Assembly: GCA_035633215.1 (NCBI GenBank)
Contig: DASQFI010000022.1
Location: 1-64,000, forward strand
DNA length: 64,000 nt
Source: DASQFI01 sp035633215
Lineage (GTDB): Bacteria; Acidobacteriota; Vicinamibacteria; Vicinamibacterales; SCN-69-37
Direction of reading: 5' to 3'
This document shows, one piece after another, positions 19,475 to 28,354 of this stretch. A program made the translations under genes and the position numbers. Every line of letters starts with the position of its first letter. The first letter of the stretch is position 1. The notes under the pieces were generated by a model. The model was not told the origin of the DNA. It made no database searches and was given only the letters and a program-made list of their open reading frames with translations.

Positions 19475-19714
19475 CTACTTCTTCTTGGCGTGCGCTTCGA
19501 TGTACTCGATGGCTTCCTTTACGCGCGTGATCTTCTCGGCGTCCTCGTCGGGAATCTCGATGCCGAACTCTTCCTCGAAGGCCATGACCAGCTCGACCGT
19601 GTCGAGCGAGTCGGCGCCAAGATCGTCGACGAACGACGCATCCGGCGTCACTTCTTCTTCATCGACGCCCAACTGCTCAACGATGATCTTCTTCACCTGA
19701 TCCGTAACGGCCAT
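19475..19714 (-). CDS. acpP: Acyl carrier protein
   Basis: 79 residues, strongly acidic, with the phosphopantetheine-attachment serine in DDLGADSLDTVELVM (Ser about 36). Carries growing acyl chains for FabG and FabF, PlsX and the lipid A acyltransferase encoded elsewhere in the window. A strong ribosome site (AGAGGGGGT) precedes the ATG. The 146-nt gap upstream towards fabG is filled with heptamer repeats. Confidence 0.98.
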   Translation of the reverse strand: MAVTDQVKKIIVEQLGVDEEEVTPDASFVDDLGADSLDTVELVMAFEEEFGIEIPDEDAEKITRVKEAIEYIEAHAKKK

Positions 19715-19726
19715 TCGAGACCCCCT

Positions 19727-19858
19727 CTAAGAAACTTAAAACTTAGAACTCAGAACTGAGAACTCAGAACCTGAGCCTAGAACTTCGGATACGGCCCGCA
19801 GAACCGAGGGATGACAAGCGCGTTCAGTTCTCAGTTCTCAGTTCCAAGTTGCACGGTT
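19727..19858. repeat. Two opposed heptamer tracts between fabG and acpP
   Basis: First tract: AAACTTAAAACTTAGAACTC, AGAACTGAGAACTCAGAACC and on to about 19790. Second tract, in inverse sense: GTTCAGTTCTCAGTTCTCAG, TTCCAAGTTG to about 19855. Period 7 in both. They can pair into one long imperfect stem, so the acpP leader may be strongly structured. Confidence 0.7.
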
Positions 19859-19860
19859 CT

Positions 19861-20604
19861 TTACAAGTACATCCCGCCGTTCACCGACAGCACCTGCCCC
19901 GTAATATATGCCGCTTCGTCCGACGCCAGGAACACGACCGCCGCGGCCACGTCCTCGGCGGTGCCGAGGCGCTTGAGCGGAATGCGCTCGGTCCACTCCT
20001 CGTGCACGCCGGCGGCCATGGCCCGCGTCATGTCCGTCTCGATCAGCCCAGGCGCCACGGCATTCACCGTGATGTTACGCGAAGCCACCTCGAGGGCGAG
20101 CGCCTTCGTCAATCCAATCAACCCGGCTTTGGACGCCGCGTAGTTGACCTGGCCGGCGTTGCCCGCCTGCCCGACGACCGAGGTGATGTTCACGATCCGC
20201 CCCGATCGCTGCTTGATCATCGGCCTGAGCACGGCCTGCGCGCACGTGAACGCCGCGGTGAGGTTGGTCGCGAGCACCACGTCCCAGTCGGCGCGTTTCA
20301 TGCGCAGCGCGAGCTGGTCGCGCGTGATGCCGGCGTTGTTCACGAGGATGTCCAACCGGCCAAACCGGTCGAGCACGGAGGCGACCGTGTTCGTGACCGA
20401 GGCGGCATCCGTGACGTCGAGCGAGGCCGCCTCGGCCTGATACCCGGCGGCGACAAGCTCGTCCACGGTGTCCCGAGCGTGGTCCTCTCGGGCCGCGCCG
20501 ACGACCGTGGCGCGCCGTTCGGCGAGCGCCCTGGCAATCGCCCGCCCGATGCCCCGCGACGCGCCCGTGACCAGGGCTACACGCCCCTCAAAACTGCTCG
20601 GCAC
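19861..20604 (-). CDS. fabG: 3-oxoacyl-[acyl-carrier-protein] reductase
   Basis: An NADPH-dependent short-chain dehydrogenase for the first reduction of the elongation cycle. 247 residues from a GTG start. Cofactor motif TGASRGIGRA at 14-23; NNAG near 89; catalytic Ser in ITSVVGQAGN near 140; YAASKAGL (Tyr and Lys) near 155. The GTG at 20604 follows a repeat-filled gap after plsX. Confidence 0.95.
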   Translation of the reverse strand: MPSSFEGRVALVTGASRGIGRAIARALAERRATVVGAAREDHARDTVDELVAAGYQAEAASLDVTDAASVTNTVASVLDRFGRLDILVNNAGITRDQLALRMKRADWDVVLATNLTAAFTCAQAVLRPMIKQRSGRIVNITSVVGQAGNAGQVNYAASKAGLIGLTKALALEVASRNITVNAVAPGLIETDMTRAMAAGVHEEWTERIPLKRLGTAEDVAAAVVFLASDEAAYITGQVLSVNGGMYL

Positions 20605-20642
20605 AACCTGCCTACTTCAGCACACGCCAGTTGTGGCGCGCA

Positions 20643-20741
20643 ACTTTCGGGGCCTGAGGCTTGGGGCGGGGGGTTTAGGGCGGCTTTGGGGCGTGGGGCT
20701 CGCTTGCCCGCCGAAGCTCGACAGAGCGATGGCAGGGGCCT
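20643..20741. repeat. Composite repeat (GGCTTGG tract plus CTTGCCCGCCGAAGC palindrome) between plsX and fabG
   Basis: A G-rich tract with GGCCTGAGGCTTGGGGCGGG and GGCGGCTTTGGGGCGTGGGG is followed by GCTTGCCCGCCGAAGCTCGA and CAGAGCGATGGCAGGGGCC. The same two-part arrangement, same order, recurs at 35630-35702. Confidence 0.75.
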
Positions 20742-21747
20742 ATCTCGTGGCGGTCGGTTTCAACGCGTCCGCGAGCCGTTCGACGATGCCCGTCTCGGCG
20801 AGCCTGGCGGCCAGAGCGATGCCATTCTCGATGGCCTGGGCCGAGGACCGGCCGTGTCCGACGAGCGCCACGCCGCCCACACCAAGCAGCGGCGCGCCGC
20901 CGTATTCGGCGTAGTCGACGCGCTGTTTGAAGCGCGAGAACGCACGGCGCGTCAGGAGCGCGCCGAGCTGCGTCAGGAGCTCCGCGCCAAGCTCTTCGCG
21001 CAGCATGTGATCGACCGCCTCGACGAGGCTCTCGCCCACTTTGAGCGCGATGTTGCCCGTGAATCCGTCGCAGACGATGACGTCCGCGCGTCCGGTGAAG
21101 AATTCGCGCGCCTCGAGATTGCCGATGAAATCGATGGGAGCTGACTGAAGGCGCTGGTGCGCCTCGCGAATGAGGTCGTTGCCCTTGCTGGCTTCTTCGC
21201 CGATCGAGAGCAACCCAACCTTGGGCCGCTCGATCTGAAGCGCGACTCGCGCGTACGCGGCGCCCATGATCGCGAACTGCACCAGATGCTCCGGGCGGCA
21301 ATCGACGTTGGCGCCCGCATCGAGGAGGAGCGCGGCGCCCGTGCGCGTGGGGACGGTGACGGCCAGAGCCGGCCGCTCGACGCCGTCCAGGACGCCGAAC
21401 GCGGCGTGCGCGGCCAGCAGTGTCGCACCGGTGTGCCCGGCGCTGAACATCGCGCTCGCGTGACCCGAGGCCACGAGATTCGCCGCGACACGGACCGAGG
21501 CCCGCGGCTTCCTCCGCAGCGCCGACAGCGGCGCCTCGGTCATCTGAACCGAGTCAGGCGCCTCTTCAATCTTGAGCGGCAGCGACTCCCAGTCGCCGTG
21601 CCGGTGCAGCTCGGCCTGCAGGTCGGACGTGGGCCCGACCAGCGTCACCGCGATCCCGCGCCGGGCCGCGTGCAGTGCGCCGAGGACCGGGGCCCCCGGA
21701 GCGTGATCGCCGCCGAGGGCGTCGACTGCAACGACGACGTTGGACAC
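20740..21747 (-). CDS. plsX: Phosphate acyltransferase
   Basis: Makes acyl-phosphate from acyl-ACP for phospholipid synthesis with PlsY. 335 residues from a GTG start; N-terminus VVVAVDALGGDHAPGAPVLG and SAGHTGATLLAAHAAFG (near 105) are PlsX signatures, as is DGFTGNIALKVGE (near 228). Follows rpmF by 9 nt. The usual next genes fabH and fabD are absent; fabG follows instead. Confidence 0.96.
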   Translation of the reverse strand: MSNVVVAVDALGGDHAPGAPVLGALHAARRGIAVTLVGPTSDLQAELHRHGDWESLPLKIEEAPDSVQMTEAPLSALRRKPRASVRVAANLVASGHASAMFSAGHTGATLLAAHAAFGVLDGVERPALAVTVPTRTGAALLLDAGANVDCRPEHLVQFAIMGAAYARVALQIERPKVGLLSIGEEASKGNDLIREAHQRLQSAPIDFIGNLEAREFFTGRADVIVCDGFTGNIALKVGESLVEAVDHMLREELGAELLTQLGALLTRRAFSRFKQRVDYAEYGGAPLLGVGGVALVGHGRSSAQAIENGIALAARLAETGIVERLADALKPTATR

Positions 21748-21756
21748 GTGGGTGCG

Positions 21757-21942
21757 CTAGGACTCGTCGTCGACCGCGCGAACCTGCCGGCCCCGGTAGT
21801 ACCCGCAGTTCTTGCAGACCTGGTGCGGCGGCTTGCGCTCGTGGCACTGCGGGCACTCACCCATCGGCACCGGCTTCAGCGCGTCGTGCGTTCGCCGTTT
21901 GGCGGTGCGGGTCTTCGAATGACGTCGTTTTGGATTAGGCAT
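21757..21942 (-). CDS. rpmF: Large ribosomal subunit protein bL32
   Basis: 61 residues: MPNPKRRHSKTRTAKRRTHD, then a zinc ribbon C-P-Q-C ... C-K-N-C (Cys at about 30, 33, 43, 46). This is the zinc-containing form. Standard rpmF-plsX coupling, 9 nt apart. Confidence 0.98.
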   Translation of the reverse strand: MPNPKRRHSKTRTAKRRTHDALKPVPMGECPQCHERKPPHQVCKNCGYYRGRQVRAVDDES

Positions 21943-21954
21943 CCGGGGTTCCTT

Positions 21955-22012
21955 CGGTCCATTCGATCCATTGATCCATTGTTCGATCGATCTATCGAGC
22001 TATTGATGGGTC
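21955..22012. repeat. CCATTGATC / ATCGATCT tract between yceD and rpmF
   Basis: GTCCATTCGATCCATTGATC, CATTGTTCGATCGATCTATC then GAGCTATTGATGG, with steps of 7-8 bp. The unit resembles the tract at 53321-53425. It overlaps the 3' end of the yceD-like gene (stop at 22000). Confidence 0.65.
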
Positions 22013-22530
22013 TTCTTGAATGCTCGGAGTGCATCCAGCCGCGGGTCCACCCACTCGGCCTGGCACTCACACGCTTCCCGGTTGCGGTTCTTCCCGCACA
22101 CCGGACACAGGCCCTGGCAATCTTCGCGGCACAGCGGCTTCATCGGCAAGGCGAGAAAGAACTGCTCCCGGATCACCTCACCCAGGTCGATCGTGTCGTC
22201 CTTGTAGAACGACACGCCGAGGTCCTCGTCGCCGACCTCCCGGTCGTCCTGGCCGTCACCAGTATTGGCGACAGATGGCAGGAACAGCACGTCGAACGTC
22301 GCGTCGATCGGGACCCTGAACGACTCCAGACAGCGGCTGCAATCGAGCTCCAGCGTGGTTGTGACCCGGCCGACGAGCCGGACCTTCTGCGTGTCCTTCC
22401 GGAGGTCCGCGACCACCTGGACGGGCGCTACGACCCGGAACGCATCCGCGTCCTTTTCAAAGGCACTCGAATCGAAGGTCCGCTCGAGGTGCTCGAGGCC
22501 GCCTCGGAAGCGGCTGAGATCGATCAACAT
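22000..22530 (-). CDS. YceD/DUF177 family protein
   Basis: 176 residues; the DUF177 family lies upstream of rpmF in most bacteria and has been linked to 23S rRNA/ribosome accumulation. The first CxxC, DCSRCLESFRVPI near 62, and the second cluster CREDCQGLCPVCG near 137 are the family's conserved cysteines and a likely zinc site; a third pair (EACECQ) follows. Order yceD-rpmF-plsX is conserved. Confidence 0.92.
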   Translation of the reverse strand: MLIDLSRFRGGLEHLERTFDSSAFEKDADAFRVVAPVQVVADLRKDTQKVRLVGRVTTTLELDCSRCLESFRVPIDATFDVLFLPSVANTGDGQDDREVGDEDLGVSFYKDDTIDLGEVIREQFFLALPMKPLCREDCQGLCPVCGKNRNREACECQAEWVDPRLDALRAFKKTHQ

Positions 22531-22593
22531 GAGTTCACTGCCGGGCCCGACCGGCGGATTGCAAACGACGATCGTAGCATGTGGGAGGCCTGG

Positions 22594-23631
22594 CTACACG
22601 CTCCAGGACCTCGGCACAAAGATCTCCTCGAACAGCGCCACCGCATACCGGTCCGTCATTCCGGCCAGAAAGTCGCGCGCCGCCGCGTCCAGCCCCTCGG
22701 TCTCCATCGTCGTTTGATCGAGGTACGGGTCGGGGCGGGCGCGCAGCTTCTCCCAGAGGCCTCCGAGGATCCCGGACGCCTTTTCGAACTCGGCGGTTGC
22801 GCGCGGGTTCTCGTAGACGGCTTCGAACAGAAAGCTGCGGAGCTCCAGGGTCGCAGCGAGGATCGGTTCGCTCATGCGCATCTCACGGAGTTCGCATTCG
22901 AGCGTGCGCATCACGACGTCGGTCACCATGGTGTTAATGCGCAGCGACGAGGTCCGGCCGAGCGCCGCCACGGCGCTCGCCGGCAGCGACTCCTCCCGCA
23001 GAATCCCGGCCCGCACCGCGTCGTCGATGTCGTGATTCACGTAGGCGATGATGTCGGCGACGCGCGCGATCTGTCCTTCGATCGTGCTGGCCCGATGCTC
23101 GGGCGGCGCGCCGACGGGCGACCCGTGCTTGCCTTTCGAGTGCCGCGCGATGCCGTCGCGCACTTCCCAGGTGAGGTTGAGACCCTGCCGGCCGTTTTCC
23201 AGCATGTCCACGATCCGCAGACTCTGTTCGAAGTGACTGAACCCGCCCGGCACCAGGCTGTCGATCACTCGCTCACCGGCGTGGCCGAACGGCGGATGGC
23301 CCAAATCGTGCCCGAGCGCGATCGCCTCCGTCAGCTCTTCGTGCAGGCGGAGGACCTTGGCGATACTGCGCGCAATCTGCGACACCTCGAGCGTGTGCGT
23401 CAGCCGCGTGCGGTAGTGATCGCCCGTCGGCGCGAAGAAGACCTGGGTCTTGTGCTTCAGCCGTCGAAACGCCTTGCAGTGGATGACGCGGTCGCGGTCA
23501 CGCTGAAAGACCGGCCGGATCGGGTCCTCGGGTTCCGGTCTGAGCCGCCCGCGGCTCGCGCTGCTCTTGGCGGCGGCCGGCGCCAGGAACTCCTGCTCCC
23601 TGGCTTCGAGTTGTTCACGAATCGACGACAT
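22594..23631 (-). CDS. dgt: dGTP triphosphohydrolase-like HD-domain protein
   Basis: 345 residues of the dNTPase family that cleaves dNTPs to nucleoside and triphosphate. HD-domain metal ligands: H in THTLEVSQIAR near 75, HD in GHDLGHPPFGHAGE near 100-110, and a downstream D in YVNHDIDDAV near 195. The early QRDRDRVIHCKAFRRLKHKT block is typical of the subfamily. The ATG at 23631 (MSSIREQLEAREQEFL) is chosen; longer forms would overlap deoB. The deoB stop is 38 nt upstream. Confidence 0.93.
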   Translation of the reverse strand: MSSIREQLEAREQEFLAPAAAKSSASRGRLRPEPEDPIRPVFQRDRDRVIHCKAFRRLKHKTQVFFAPTGDHYRTRLTHTLEVSQIARSIAKVLRLHEELTEAIALGHDLGHPPFGHAGERVIDSLVPGGFSHFEQSLRIVDMLENGRQGLNLTWEVRDGIARHSKGKHGSPVGAPPEHRASTIEGQIARVADIIAYVNHDIDDAVRAGILREESLPASAVAALGRTSSLRINTMVTDVVMRTLECELREMRMSEPILAATLELRSFLFEAVYENPRATAEFEKASGILGGLWEKLRARPDPYLDQTTMETEGLDAAARDFLAGMTDRYAVALFEEIFVPRSWSV

Positions 23632-23669
23632 GGGCGATCGCGTCAGTCTATCGCGCCGGTTCCGCGGGG

Positions 23670-24848
23670 TTATGAGCGGCGCAGGACATCCGACAGAAAG
23701 CTCTCCCCGTGCGGGAGCCACGGGGCGCCGAGCACGTCCGCCAGCGTCTGCCCGAGATCGGCGAACGTGGGGCGCGTGCCGAGATCGGCGCCGGGCTGCA
23801 CCGCGTCGCCGAAGACGAGCAGCGGCACGTGCTCGCGCGAGTGGTCGGTGGACGGCGTCGTGGGATCGTTGCCGTGATCGGCCGTGACGACGAGCAGATC
23901 GTCGCGCTGCAGCGTCGGCAGCAGCTTCGCCAGGTGGGTGTCGAACCGCTCGAGGTTCGCCGCGTAGCCGTCGACGTCATTCCGATGGCCGTACATGGTG
24001 TCGAAATCGACGAGGTTGGCGAAAATGAGGCCGTGCGCCGTGTGCGCGAGCTCCGCCGCGATGGCGTTCATGCCGTCTTCGTCGGATTTCGTGTGGATCG
24101 CCTTCGTGAGTCCCCGGCCGGCGAACAGGTCCTCGATCTTGCCAATGCCCACGACGGGGAGACCCGAGTTCTTGAGGCCGTCAAGCAGGGTCGGGCCGAA
24201 CGGCTCGAGCGCGAAGTCGCGCCGATTGGTCGTCCGCACGAAGGTGCCGGGCGCCCCGACGAACGGACGCGCGATCACCCGGCCGACGCCGAGGCCACGC
24301 GACACGAGATCGAACGCGATCTCACAGAGCCGGTAGAGCTCCTCCGGAGAAATGACGTCCTCGTGCGCGGCAATCTGAAACACGCTGTCGGCCGAGGTGT
24401 AGACAATGGGAGCGCCGGTCCGGACGTGCTCGGGACCGAGCTGATCGATGATCGCCGTTCCCGACGCGACCGTATTCCCAAGCGTCCGCCACCCGATGCG
24501 CCGCTCGAATTCTTCGATGAGATCGGGCGGAAAGCCATTCGGAAACGTCGGGAACGGCTTGTCGAGCACGATGCCTGCCATCTCCCAGTGACCAGTCACC
24601 GAGTCCTTGCCGGGCGACTTCTCCGCCATGCGGCCGAACGCACCCAAGGCCGGCGGCGCGGCCCCACCGATCGCCGCGATCCGCGACAACCCCAGCGATC
24701 GCAATGTCGGCAGCCGAAGGCCGACCTGCCGTGCGAGGTTGCCGAGCGTGTCGCTGCCTTCATCGCCATACGCGGCGGCGTCGGGCAGTTCGCCAATGCC
24801 GACCGAGTCCATGACGATGAGCACAACCCTTAAGGGACGCTTGACCAT
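23670..24848 (-). CDS. deoB: Phosphopentomutase
   Basis: Interconverts ribose/deoxyribose 1- and 5-phosphates in nucleoside breakdown. 392 residues, the full length. Alkaline-phosphatase-superfamily metal sites: DSVGIGELPDA near 14, the phosphorylated Thr region GDEGSDTLGNLA near 30-40, KDSVTGHWEMAG near 82, and VTADHGNDPTTPSTDHSREH near 325-345. Functionally linked with mtnP (60.1 kb) in nucleoside salvage. Confidence 0.96.
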   Translation of the reverse strand: MVKRPLRVVLIVMDSVGIGELPDAAAYGDEGSDTLGNLARQVGLRLPTLRSLGLSRIAAIGGAAPPALGAFGRMAEKSPGKDSVTGHWEMAGIVLDKPFPTFPNGFPPDLIEEFERRIGWRTLGNTVASGTAIIDQLGPEHVRTGAPIVYTSADSVFQIAAHEDVISPEELYRLCEIAFDLVSRGLGVGRVIARPFVGAPGTFVRTTNRRDFALEPFGPTLLDGLKNSGLPVVGIGKIEDLFAGRGLTKAIHTKSDEDGMNAIAAELAHTAHGLIFANLVDFDTMYGHRNDVDGYAANLERFDTHLAKLLPTLQRDDLLVVTADHGNDPTTPSTDHSREHVPLLVFGDAVQPGADLGTRPTFADLGQTLADVLGAPWLPHGESFLSDVLRRS

Positions 24849-24922
24849 CTGAAATCGGGAATCTGGAATCTGTAATCTTGTCTGAAATCTGGGGATCTTC
24901 TAGATTGCAGATCTCAGATTGA
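24844..24922. repeat. AATCTGN heptamer tract between miaA and deoB
   Basis: Units GAAATCGGGAATCTGGAATC, TGTAATCTTGTCTGAAATCT, then TAGATTGCAGATCTCAGATT. Period 7. It extends into the 3' end of miaA, whose last codons and TAG stop are written in this repeat. Confidence 0.7.
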
Positions 24923-25847
24923 CGAACGCCCGCGCCAGCGACACCGCCTGAGTTCGTGCCGGCTCGGTCTCCCCTGCTCCCTGCAGCCATTTGATCCCGG
25001 CTTCCTTCCGAAACCAGATCAGCTGCCTGCGGGCGTAGCGCATGTTCTCGCGCACGATCAGCTCGCGCGTTGAGACCTCGTCACGCACGCCGTGAAGCAG
25101 CTCCACCACCTGACGATACACGAGGCCGCTCAGCGCGTGCGCCGACGCCGGCACGCCTCTCGCCAGCAGCCCCTGGACCTCGGCCACGACGCCGCGATCG
25201 AACTGCGCGTCCACGCGCCGCGCGACGCGCGCGCGAAGCTCGGGACGAGGCAGCGCAACGCCGAGCGGCAGCACGCGAAAGCCTGCAATCGGCGATGCCG
25301 TCGCGTCGAAGTGCGAGGTCAGCGGCTGGCCCGTCAGCAAATACACCTCGAGGGCTCGAACGAGCCGCTTCCGATCGCGAGGCTGGATGCGCTGGGCCGA
25401 CGCCGGGTCCACACGGCCGAGCCAGCGATGCAGCGCCTCGACGCCGCGCTTCGTCGCGACGCGATCGAGTCGCGCGCGGAGCGGCTCGTCCCGCGCCGGG
25501 CCGGGAAACAGACCGCGGACGAGCGCGCGGTAGTAGAACCCGGAGCCACCGACGAGAATCGGCAGCTTACCGCGCCCGGTGATGCCCGCAATCGCGGCCC
25601 CGGCGTCGGCCGCATAGCGCGCCGCCGAATAAATCTCGGTCGGCCCGGCGACATCGATCAGATGGTGCGTGATGCCGGCGCGATCGGCGGCCGGCGGTTT
25701 GTCGGTCCCGATATCGACGCCTCGATACACCGCCGTGGAATCACACGAGACGATCTCGCCGTCGAGCGCGCGCGCGAGGTGGACGCCAAGCGCGCTCTTC
25801 CCGGTCGCCGTCGGTCCGACGACGGCAATCAGCGCGCGATCGGTCAG
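24900..25847 (-). CDS. miaA: tRNA dimethylallyltransferase, apparent CTG start
   Basis: Adds the dimethylallyl group to A37 of tRNAs reading UNN codons. The 315-residue frame has its P-loop GPTATGKSAL at about 10-19 and YRGVDIGTDKP near 40, so translation must start well upstream of the first GTG (25730), which lies after the P-loop. No ATG, GTG or TTG precedes the P-loop in frame; the only sensible start is CTG at 25847, overlapping the tonB-like stop (CTGA) and preceded by GAGGG with 6-nt spacing. The predicted N-terminus is then MTDRALIAVVGPTATGKS. The C-terminus FVNLRSAI is encoded by a heptamer repeat. Confidence 0.92.
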   Translation of the reverse strand: MTDRALIAVVGPTATGKSALGVHLARALDGEIVSCDSTAVYRGVDIGTDKPPAADRAGITHHLIDVAGPTEIYSAARYAADAGAAIAGITGRGKLPILVGGSGFYYRALVRGLFPGPARDEPLRARLDRVATKRGVEALHRWLGRVDPASAQRIQPRDRKRLVRALEVYLLTGQPLTSHFDATASPIAGFRVLPLGVALPRPELRARVARRVDAQFDRGVVAEVQGLLARGVPASAHALSGLVYRQVVELLHGVRDEVSTRELIVRENMRYARRQLIWFRKEAGIKWLQGAGETEPARTQAVSLARAFVNLRSAI

Positions 25848-26722
25848 GGGCGGCCCTCGTTGTAGCGGAACGTGACCGTGAAGAACGCGCGATCGGTTGG
25901 ATACTCCGGCGGCAGCGGCATCGTCGGATTCGAGAGCCGGAGGGCGTTGAACGCCGCCGTCGTGAAGCCTTCGATCGACGACGGCTGGATCACCTGCAGG
26001 TCGAGGATGGAGCCGTTCTTCAGGACGTAGAACGTGATGACCACGCGGCCGGGGCGCGCCATGGCGGCCTGCGGCACGTACCAGTTCCCTTTGACCTGCG
26101 CGACGAACCGGCGCAGCCAGGGTCCGAACTCCACCCCTTTGGCGTCGAACTGAATGTCCGGATCCTGTTCGGTCGCGCCACCCCGCAGATTGTTGAAGTT
26201 CTGATCCTGCAGATAGCGCTGCAGGTTGCGCAGCGACTCGCCGAGGTTCTTGGAAGGCCCGGCAGAGATCGCGGGCGCATCGGGCACGACTTTGATCGGA
26301 AGATCGGCCATCGCTTTCGCACCGCCGGCCTGTGCCGAAGACGCATCGGCCGCATCGGGCGGCGCCGGGGGCGTGGCCTCGGCCTTTTCCGAGCTGTTCC
26401 CGCGCGAATAGGGCGCGCTGTTTTCGGGATTCAGCGGTCGAATCGGCGTCGTGCTCCGCCGATCGCGATCCGACATCTCGGCCGGACGCGGTGTGCGCTC
26501 CGACCGATCGATGCGCGGCGTCATCTGCACGAACCGCACCGTTTCTTGCGGCGGCACGGTCCGGTTGAGCAGGGCGCTGTCCTGAAACATGCCGGGCAGC
26601 ACGAAGACGGCGATCACGCCGAGGGCGTGCACGAAAATCGACAACGCCACGCCCGCGCCGCGTGAGGGGCCGGACGGCACGCGTGGGATATCAGGCCGGC
26701 GATCCTCAAAATCGAAGTACAT
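25844..26722 (-). CDS. TonB-like protein with C-terminal energy-transducer domain
   Basis: 292 residues. One membrane anchor near 27-46 (ALSIFVHALGVIAVFVLPG), a proline- and charge-rich periplasmic linker (about 70-170), and a TonB/TolA C-terminal domain (about 205-290: GRVVITFYVLKNGSILDLQV, TAAFNALRLSNPTMPLPPEY). Probably couples inner-membrane proton motive force to an outer-membrane receptor or spans the periplasm in a Tol-like system (inference). A TATACT sequence at 26737-26742 could be its -10. Its stop overlaps the miaA start. Confidence 0.85.
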   Translation of the reverse strand: MYFDFEDRRPDIPRVPSGPSRGAGVALSIFVHALGVIAVFVLPGMFQDSALLNRTVPPQETVRFVQMTPRIDRSERTPRPAEMSDRDRRSTTPIRPLNPENSAPYSRGNSSEKAEATPPAPPDAADASSAQAGGAKAMADLPIKVVPDAPAISAGPSKNLGESLRNLQRYLQDQNFNNLRGGATEQDPDIQFDAKGVEFGPWLRRFVAQVKGNWYVPQAAMARPGRVVITFYVLKNGSILDLQVIQPSSIEGFTTAAFNALRLSNPTMPLPPEYPTDRAFFTVTFRYNEGRP

Positions 26723-26793
26723 TGCGCCGTTCTGGCAGTATACGACGCGAACGCGTCCTGGACGGACGGACTTGGCATGAAAGGCCCCTTGCC

Positions 26794-28326
26794 TTGAGCG
26801 GCTGGATCGACCGAAATCGTCTCCTGGTGCTCGCGGTGCTCACCGCGGCGTTTCTAGCGACAACCGTCGTCAAAGCGCGCGCGAAGCCGTTCTGGCACGA
26901 CGAGATCTACACGATTATGGTTGCCGGCCTGCCGGCGATGTCCGACGTGTGGGGCGCCTTCGGCAACGGGCTTGACCTGTCGCCGCCGCTCACTGCGCTT
27001 GCCACACGCCTGACGCGCACGTTCGCCGGTGAGGGTCCGGTCGCGACGCGGCTGCCATCGATTGCGGCGTTCTGGATCGCGTGCGCGGTCATCTTCGTCA
27101 TCGTGCGCCGTCGATCGAACGCGGCACTGGCACTTGCCGCCGCGATTCTGCCCTACCACACCGCCGCGTATCGGTTCGCGATCGAAGCCCGCGGCTACAG
27201 CCTCGCCCTGGCGTGTTCGGCGATTGCTCTCTTCGCCTGGCTGGAAGCGGCACGTCCGCAACGACGTCGGGCCCATCTGGTGGTGATGGCGATCGCGCTC
27301 GCTGGGGGCGTATGGGCACACTACTTTGCGGTCCTCACCGGCCTGCCGATTCTCGTCGGCGAGATCGTCCGAACCTGGCGCAGCCGACGAGTCGATTGGG
27401 GTGTCGTGGGCGCAATCGCAGGCGCCGCGGCTGCGACCCTGCCCCTCGCGCCGCTCGCCACCGCCGGGGTGCGAGAGTCGGAAGGCTTCTGGACGCGGCA
27501 GGCCGCGGCTGGCGTGACCGAGACCTACGACTTCCTGTTCGCGCCGATGTTCGACTGGATGCTGGTTCCGGCCGCGGCGATCGTCGTCGTGGCCGCGATC
27601 GCGGGACTTGCGCGGAAGTTCAGGCGGCGGCCGGAAGGCCAGCGAGCGGCTTCAGAGGAGCGGCCCGCAGGGCGGGTGCCGGCGCACGAAGTGGCCGCGG
27701 GCATCGTCGCGGTGGTGTTACCCGCTTGCGCCGTGCTTCTGGGCAGCACGCTCGGCATCGGGATGGTGCCACGATATGCGCTGTTCTCAATCGCGGGCAT
27801 CGCGGCCGCGGTGTCCATCGCGATCTGGTCCGTCATCGACCGGCGCCCGCTCGTCTCGGCGCTGCTCTGTGTCACGTTCATCGTGAGCTTCGGTTGGTCC
27901 GTCGCCGATTCTCTGCGGCCAGGGCGGCATCCCTTCCTGCACCCGGTGCAGTCGCGAGCGCTGTTCATGCGTTCGGTGAATGAACACGATCCGCTGGTCG
28001 TGTCGAGCGGACTCTGGTTCCTGCAGCTCTGGTTTTACTCGACGCCAGAACAGCGTGCGCGGTTGCTGTATGTCGCCGACCCGCCGCTCGCCAGGGAGCT
28101 GACCGGATCGGACACGCTCGACCGTGGCTACATCGCCCTCTCGCGCGTGACTGACATCCGGGTGACCGGCTACGGCGCGTTCACCGCGACGTCTCGTGAC
28201 GCCTATGTCTACTCTCTCGGCGCGCACTGGCTGGTGGACAAGCTGCGGCGGGATCGGGCGACCGTCGACGAAGAGGCGCGCGAGCCCGGCGCCGTGCTGT
28301 ATCACGTCAGGATTCCGCCGCACTGA
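26794..28326 (+). CDS. Membrane glycosyltransferase, family 39-like (GT-C fold)
   Basis: 510 residues with about ten hydrophobic segments. The first loop after the first membrane helix carries KPFWHDEIYT, the Asp-Glu pair characteristic of GT-C transferases that use lipid-linked sugars; EARGYSLAL near 140 is also typical of the PMT/ArnT group. The sugar and acceptor cannot be told. A TTG start at 26794 (LSGWIDRNRLLVL, with AAAGG upstream) is chosen: the longer frame to 26662 would overlap the divergent tonB-like gene and has no membrane character. Single-gene unit on the + strand. Confidence 0.8.
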   Translation: MSGWIDRNRLLVLAVLTAAFLATTVVKARAKPFWHDEIYTIMVAGLPAMSDVWGAFGNGLDLSPPLTALATRLTRTFAGEGPVATRLPSIAAFWIACAVIFVIVRRRSNAALALAAAILPYHTAAYRFAIEARGYSLALACSAIALFAWLEAARPQRRRAHLVVMAIALAGGVWAHYFAVLTGLPILVGEIVRTWRSRRVDWGVVGAIAGAAAATLPLAPLATAGVRESEGFWTRQAAAGVTETYDFLFAPMFDWMLVPAAAIVVVAAIAGLARKFRRRPEGQRAASEERPAGRVPAHEVAAGIVAVVLPACAVLLGSTLGIGMVPRYALFSIAGIAAAVSIAIWSVIDRRPLVSALLCVTFIVSFGWSVADSLRPGRHPFLHPVQSRALFMRSVNEHDPLVVSSGLWFLQLWFYSTPEQRARLLYVADPPLARELTGSDTLDRGYIALSRVTDIRVTGYGAFTATSRDAYVYSLGAHWLVDKLRRDRATVDEEAREPGAVLYHVRIPPH

Positions 28327-28354
28327 CGAGACGCGGCCTGGCTATTGAAGAGGT

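Noticed and set aside
19849..21144. 431-codon + strand open frame
   Set aside because: Antisense to fabG and plsX; composition is Arg/His/Asp-rich as in other shadow frames and no domain is seen.
21157..23877. 906-codon + strand open frame
   Set aside because: Antisense to plsX, rpmF, yceD and dgt, all with clear homology. Long shadow frames are expected at this GC content.
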